Program-made: the position numbers and the translations under genes
Notes under the pieces: model-generated
Databases searched by the model: none
What the model saw: the letters and a program-made list of their open reading frames with translations, nothing else
What the model was told of the DNA's origin: nothing
Shown: piece after piece, positions 59,942 through 64,000 of the stretch
How the letters are laid out: the number at the start of each line of letters is the position of its first letter
Position numbering within the stretch: the first letter of the stretch is position 1
Assembly: GCA_965243755.1 (NCBI GenBank)
Contig: CBDEVW010000001.1
Coordinates: 372,001 to 436,000 of the forward strand
Origin: JANSWY01 sp965243755
Lineage (GTDB): Bacteria > Bacteroidota > Bacteroidia > Cytophagales > Cyclobacteriaceae
DNA length: 64,000 bases
Direction: 5' to 3'

Positions 59942-60981
59942 ACTAATCGCAATCTATTCAAAACGGGCAATTTCACCGTAAAGAATGTGTCATCTTCTAC
60001 GATTAATATGGACTTATCAGATTGTAGATTATATTGACTCTTTATGTTTTCTAAACCGACTTTGGTGGAAATCACTTCCGCGCCCTTTTTATTCAGTTGA
60101 TTCTTAATGATGAGGTAATCATCCTCAGTGTAAATTTTAACTATAAGTGGATTAGACCTGCTAAACCGATTGTGTTTGACCACATTTTCCATCAACATTT
60201 GCAATGACATGGTGGGTACAAATGCATTGAGATATTGTTCATCTACCTCTACCGTCACCTCAAGACTATCTTCGTGTCTTACATTGAGCAGGTATAAATA
60301 GGCGTCTAATATCTCCAGTTCCTTTTCCAGGTGACTCATAGAATCCTCTCTGGAATCAAGGATATGACGGTACATTTTTGATAGGCGTGAAAGGAACTTA
60401 CCTGCCTGTTCCGGATTGGTCTCTATCAGTGATTGCAAGACACTAAAGGAGTTGAACAAGAAGTGGGGTTTAATCTGATTCTTTAAATTGACATACTGGC
60501 TTAGCAGCAGTTCCTTTTGCATTTGCGCTTTGTCGCGCTCAAGCTGTCTGGACTGCTCATGATATCTTTTGAAAAGTCGTTCAGAAATGATGAGCCAGCC
60601 CAGAACCTGCCCCTGAAGTATGTCTTTCATAAAAAAATCACCCTGAAATGTACAGATTTCCAACTGAGGTTTGATCCAGTACTCCGAAACCCAACTGGCG
60701 AATACGATGGGTGGAAATATCGCCAGGGACAATATTACCACCGCCCGCAGTAGTTCTCTGGACCTGTTGAGATCCAGACTGGCAATTTTTTTATGACTGA
60801 TAATTCTGTCAAGCAGTTCCCATACTGAGATTACCACTACAACGATGTAGATAAGGTAAATACGGTCGGCAAAATTAAAAGTGAAGGCCTCTGCTACAGT
60901 CTCTGCCCTGGTTACATGGAAGAAACAGTATACAAATAATGCTACAAGAAGCCTTTTACCATATTTCCTGGCACTCAACAT
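59938..60981 (-). CDS. LytS-type sensor histidine kinase (pair 2)
   Basis: A 347-residue kinase with several N-terminal transmembrane helices (about 10-24, 40-58, 80-98), the phosphoacceptor H173 in I-K-P-H-F-L-F-N, and a HATPase domain whose G boxes are weak: the N-box L-M-E-N-V-V-K-H-N is good, but the later glycine-rich loop is shortened (T-K-V-G-L-E-N-I). This is common in LytS-type kinases of this phylum. It follows the small secreted protein gene by 18 bp. Confidence 0.88.
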   Translation of the reverse strand: MLSARKYGKRLLVALFVYCFFHVTRAETVAEAFTFNFADRIYLIYIVVVVISVWELLDRIISHKKIASLDLNRSRELLRAVVILSLAIFPPIVFASWVSEYWIKPQLEICTFQGDFFMKDILQGQVLGWLIISERLFKRYHEQSRQLERDKAQMQKELLLSQYVNLKNQIKPHFLFNSFSVLQSLIETNPEQAGKFLSRLSKMYRHILDSREDSMSHLEKELEILDAYLYLLNVRHEDSLEVTVEVDEQYLNAFVPTMSLQMLMENVVKHNRFSRSNPLIVKIYTEDDYLIIKNQLNKKGAEVISTKVGLENIKSQYNLQSDKSILIVEDDTFFTVKLPVLNRLRLV

Positions 60982-60999
60982 AGGAGAAATTTACAGGAA

Positions 61000-61410
61000 T
61001 TAGTTGGAAGAAGAAAGCGCCGTGGTGCCTTCAACAACCAAAGAAATCATTGTTCCTGTGATCAAATGTTTGTTGTTGCCTGCTCCTTTTACGATCAAAT
61101 TGTAATTACCCGGACTGATCGATGTAGGTCGAAGGCTTAGGATATATTGATCCGGAGCTCCTTCTACCGGGCTGACAGTGGCTACCAACCCATCGATTTG
61201 CTGGATAGTAGGCGCATCAAATTTTCTTTTACGCTCCATTTTTGACCTTACCAGTGTGATGATGGTTTCTGTAGACTCATTTGTTTTGACCACTAAAGTA
61301 TTGTCTTCAGATTTAAGAACGGCTCCTTTTCTTGGTAATTCCTGGGCCTGTAAGGATGCTGCAAATGCAAACATCAAAACAGCTATAATTAGAAGTTGTA
61401 GTTTTTTCAT
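61000..61410 (-). CDS. Small secreted protein preceding LytS/LytTR pair 2
   Basis: A 136-residue protein with a signal peptide (cleavage after A-S-L-Q-A, about residue 22) and a beta-rich mature region (repeated short hydrophobic strands, V-S-P-V-E-G-A-P-D-Q-Y-I-L-S-L-R-P), perhaps an Ig-like or carboxypeptidase-regulatory-like fold. The family is not recognised. The kinase gene starts 18 bp after its stop, so it could provide the signal or be part of the response. Its leader holds an inverted repeat. Confidence 0.72.
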   Translation of the reverse strand: MKKLQLLIIAVLMFAFAASLQAQELPRKGAVLKSEDNTLVVKTNESTETIITLVRSKMERKRKFDAPTIQQIDGLVATVSPVEGAPDQYILSLRPTSISPGNYNLIVKGAGNNKHLITGTMISLVVEGTTALSSSN

Positions 61411-61415
61411 AATGC

Positions 61416-61435
61416 TTAAAGTTTTACAACTTTAA
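61416..61435. promoter_or_regulatory. Inverted repeat upstream of the small secreted protein gene
   Basis: TTAAAGTT (61416-61423) and AACTTTAA (61428-61435) form a perfect 8-bp inverted repeat with a 4-nt centre, 6 bp from the start codon. It could be an operator or an RNA hairpin at the ribosome site. Confidence 0.4.
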
Positions 61436-61524
61436 AGACGCATCAGGGTACGTCTTCAGCTATGAAAAACCTTCGAACTGTTGAATTTTCACATTGAACC
61501 GTAATTAATTTTGACGGAATCGAC

Positions 61525-64000
61525 CTAGCCGGTGTTCCTCATTGCTCCGGCAATTGCATTAATGGTGGTGAGCAAGTGAATCAATGTCTTTTCAGCATTC
61601 TCAGTATCACCAGCGAATTTCTCCTCACGCCACTTTTTCAACAATGCAACCTGCTTGAAGTGAAGCGATTTCATGGTAGATGCCCGAAGTACATTTGAAT
61701 AGTAATGCTGCACCCTTCTTTCTTCAATTCCTTTCTCAAGCAACAGATCCAACGCTTTTCTCACCTTCTCCAACTCGGAACTGAACAGGCCTAAAAACTT
61801 TTCTTTAATCTCCTTGTCCGTAACTAAAGATGCGTACTGATTCATGATCTCCAGATCAGTGGCTGCCAGGCTCGTATCTACGTTGGTGAGTACATATCTG
61901 ATGAAAGGGTCAGTTTTTGTTGCTTCCTTCAGTTTAGCAAAACCCTCCGGATCCCTGTCTTTGAAGTTTAACAAGGTAGTTCCCAGACCATACCAGCTGG
62001 TCATGTTATATCTGGACTGGCTCCATGAGAATACCCACGGAATCGCTCTTAAATCATCCAGCGAGTTCATTCCTTTTCGTCTTGAAGGCCTTGACCCAAT
62101 CTTACTGTTTTCGATGGCATCAATAGGTGTTGCTTCTCTGAAATATGGAATAAAACCAGGTTCATTCAGGAGAGCAGAATATACTTTTTTACTCTCTGCT
62201 GCAAGCTCATCCAGAATGTCAGCCAATGGATGAGGTTTCTTTTCCGTAAACTGACTGCTGATGGTCTTGGACATGGTACTGGCCGTTAATAGTTCCAGAT
62301 TATATGCCGCGTTGATTTTGTTGGCATATTTCTGTTCGATGGTCTCACCCTGCTCGGTCAGTCTCATGTCTCCGCTAACTGTAGAGTGTGGGAGCGCCTG
62401 AATGAAGTAATGTGTTGGTCCCGCACCACGACTGATACTCCCTCCTTTTCCATGGAAGAACCGGATCTTAACACCAAACTCTTCACCTACTTTCTGTAGT
62501 TCTGACTGGGCCTTGTACAGGTTCCATTGACTGGCCAGAATTCCTCCGTCTTTGTTACTGTCAGAGTAACCTACCATCACCTGCTGCACGAGGTACTTTT
62601 CTTTCTTCTGCTCTTTTTGATACCGCAGACTTCTCTGTGTAAATGGATGCGATAAAAACGCTGATAATATTTCAGGGCCGGCCTGAAGATCCTCAATGGT
62701 TTCCAGCAATGGCACCACAGGCACTACACAGACCACACCATCTTCAGTTTTTTTCGTAAGACCTGTTTCCCTGGCCAGCAAATAAACCCCCAGGAGATCT
62801 TCAACTGACCTGGTCATACTTACAATGAATGAACCGATACCATCCACACCATAGTTGGATACATGTTTTTCAACTACTTTATATACTTCAGTTACTGCTT
62901 TTGCATTGGGTCCTATCTCCATGTTGGAATGCGTAAAAGGCCTGCTGGATTCCAATTCTTTGTTGAGGAATTCCCTTTTTTTGTCGGCATCCCAATTGAT
63001 ATATTCTTCTCCGGACATGCCTGCAGCGATCATCAATTGCGTAATGGCATTGTCATGGAAGTCACTGTTCTGGCGAATATCGAGTGCTGCAAGGTGAAAG
63101 CCGAATGTAGAAACTATCCGGATTGCATCATTTACATCATAATAGGCAATGGTTTTTGCTCCATAGTGCAACAACGCCTCTTTCAGTAATTTAAGATCCT
63201 TGATCAGCTCGGACTTATACACATACGATCCCTTGAATTCAGATATTCGGGTGGCGTGTCCTCGTTTTGTGTCTAATGGAAGCTTGGTCACCATCAAATT
63301 AAGGTACTGACGAAAAGCTTCTCCTTTGTTTCTTAATAATGCATCTAAACCGCGATCACCAAGTTCTGCCACCAATTGATTGATCCTCATTTTCATCGGA
63401 TCATAAGCTTCATCCAGTTCCAGAGCAAAACTGATATTCTTGATGAGCTTCATCAATGCCCTTCTAACCACCACAAAGGCATTGAGTCTCATTGTTTTCA
63501 GTGCATTGGCAGTAACCTCGGCAGTAACCAGTGGATGGCCATCTCTGTCACCCCCAACCCAGTTTCCAAACCGGATTCTGGGGAAAGCACCATCTCTTAA
63601 AACCTTTTCCAGGTCATACCCCTTGTCTTCCCAGGCCTGTAACATTCGTCTGTCAACGACTGGAATCACCTCAGGAAAAACATTGGTGAGGTAGTGCATG
63701 ATATTTCTGAGTTCAGAATCAATGTCTGGCTTTTCGATAAAGATCTCGCCAGTTTTCCAAAGTCGGTACAGAGAAAATTTGATGTTTTGGCGAATGTTCT
63801 TGAGTTCATTAGCCGTATACATGGAATTTTCTTTCATCACCATAGAGACATATAAATCGCGGTGATGCTCCAGAACAGTACCTCTTTTAGCTTCAGTTGG
63901 GTGGGCCGTCAGTACGGGTTCCACGCGCATGTCCGGAAGTCTTTTCACGATCTCCTGCTCAGGCACATTGAGTTTTTGAAGCTGAGTCAAAGCACTTGCC
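61525..64000 (-). CDS. ppc: Phosphoenolpyruvate carboxylase (5' end outside window)
   Basis: The reading frame stays open to the window end, giving at least 824 codons; roughly 30-100 N-terminal residues are missing. PEPC fixes bicarbonate onto phosphoenolpyruvate to form oxaloacetate. The catalytic V-L-T-A-H-P-T-E-A-K-R-G, F-H-G-K-G-G-S-I-S-R-G, G-Y-S-D-S-N-K-D-G-G and C-terminal A-G-A-M-R-N-T-G motifs are present. The F-H-G-K (rather than F-H-G-R) and S-R-G variants are typical of one bacterial branch. It anaplerotically feeds the TCA cycle, where sucD also acts. Confidence 0.95.
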   Translation of the reverse strand, partial: ASALTQLQKLNVPEQEIVKRLPDMRVEPVLTAHPTEAKRGTVLEHHRDLYVSMVMKENSMYTANELKNIRQNIKFSLYRLWKTGEIFIEKPDIDSELRNIMHYLTNVFPEVIPVVDRRMLQAWEDKGYDLEKVLRDGAFPRIRFGNWVGGDRDGHPLVTAEVTANALKTMRLNAFVVVRRALMKLIKNISFALELDEAYDPMKMRINQLVAELGDRGLDALLRNKGEAFRQYLNLMVTKLPLDTKRGHATRISEFKGSYVYKSELIKDLKLLKEALLHYGAKTIAYYDVNDAIRIVSTFGFHLAALDIRQNSDFHDNAITQLMIAAGMSGEEYINWDADKKREFLNKELESSRPFTHSNMEIGPNAKAVTEVYKVVEKHVSNYGVDGIGSFIVSMTRSVEDLLGVYLLARETGLTKKTEDGVVCVVPVVPLLETIEDLQAGPEILSAFLSHPFTQRSLRYQKEQKKEKYLVQQVMVGYSDSNKDGGILASQWNLYKAQSELQKVGEEFGVKIRFFHGKGGSISRGAGPTHYFIQALPHSTVSGDMRLTEQGETIEQKYANKINAAYNLELLTASTMSKTISSQFTEKKPHPLADILDELAAESKKVYSALLNEPGFIPYFREATPIDAIENSKIGSRPSRRKGMNSLDDLRAIPWVFSWSQSRYNMTSWYGLGTTLLNFKDRDPEGFAKLKEATKTDPFIRYVLTNVDTSLAATDLEIMNQYASLVTDKEIKEKFLGLFSSELEKVRKALDLLLEKGIEERRVQHYYSNVLRASTMKSLHFKQVALLKKWREEKFAGDTENAEKTLIHLLTTINAIAGAMRNTG

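Overview
The window is a 64 kb chromosomal piece of a Bacteroidota bacterium, most likely a marine or soil Cytophagales relative (Fulvivirga/Marivirga/Reichenbachiella-like). This is inferred from several signs. Ribosomal and translation genes carry the Bacteroidota promoter (TTTG-N19/20-TAnnTTTG, perfect upstream of rplM and rpsT). Clear Shine-Dalgarno sequences are scarce. Kinases are of the beta-propeller (Reg_prop/Y_Y_Y), TPR-LytS and LytTR types. Other markers are receiver-SpoIIE proteins, DUF3108 and DUF6428 families, and a DAHP synthase/KdsC-like pair. No tRNA, rRNA or CRISPR array was seen, and no integrated phage.

Layout. 1-16 kb is housekeeping: recA (minus, cut by the window start), a membrane-anchored metallopeptidase with a DUF3108 protein, a PhoB/PhoR-like pair, an RluA-type pseudouridine synthase, rplM-rpsI-rpsB-tsf, a secreted phospholipase C-like protein, rpsT, radC with a DUF1684 lipid-associated protein, and pheT-(coiled coil)-zapA-rny. 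16-24 kb is metabolic and stress related: an LVIVD lipoprotein with a partner barrel, an AlsT symporter with a large inserted domain, hutI-hutG, and a compact arsR-DUF6428-arsN1-like operon behind a perfect 16-bp palindrome, followed by a small HTH/coiled-coil protein.

24-30 kb is the accessory island. A TPR-LytS kinase, an overlooked 56-residue lipoprotein and a kinase-less paralogue of the TPR sensor are bracketed by arrays of a GAATCTTG-type simple repeat. Next to them lie two nearly identical 0.38-kb elements with imperfect terminal inverted repeats (MITE-like), embedded in the same repeats. The arrays switch orientation between 29.3 and 29.6 kb.

30-48 kb returns to metabolism and regulation: sucD, kdsC-like phosphatase, DAHP synthase, a small acidic secreted protein, an HTTM membrane protein overlapping threonine aldolase, an EamA transporter, rarA with an isochorismatase-like hydrolase, a PAS kinase plus single-domain receiver, an SRPBCC protein, AraC and Crp regulators, an SDR, a glycosidase-like lipoprotein, a membrane histidine kinase, and an extradiol dioxygenase.

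48-61 kb is dense in signalling: two LytS/LytTR pairs, a Crp-family protein, an esterase-like protein with a GNAT, and a three-gene unit made of a 1135-residue propeller kinase followed by two tandem receiver-SpoIIE proteins whose phosphatase motifs are altered. This last unit is the best candidate here for an unusual signalling system. The window ends inside ppc (phosphoenolpyruvate carboxylase), whose 5' end lies outside.
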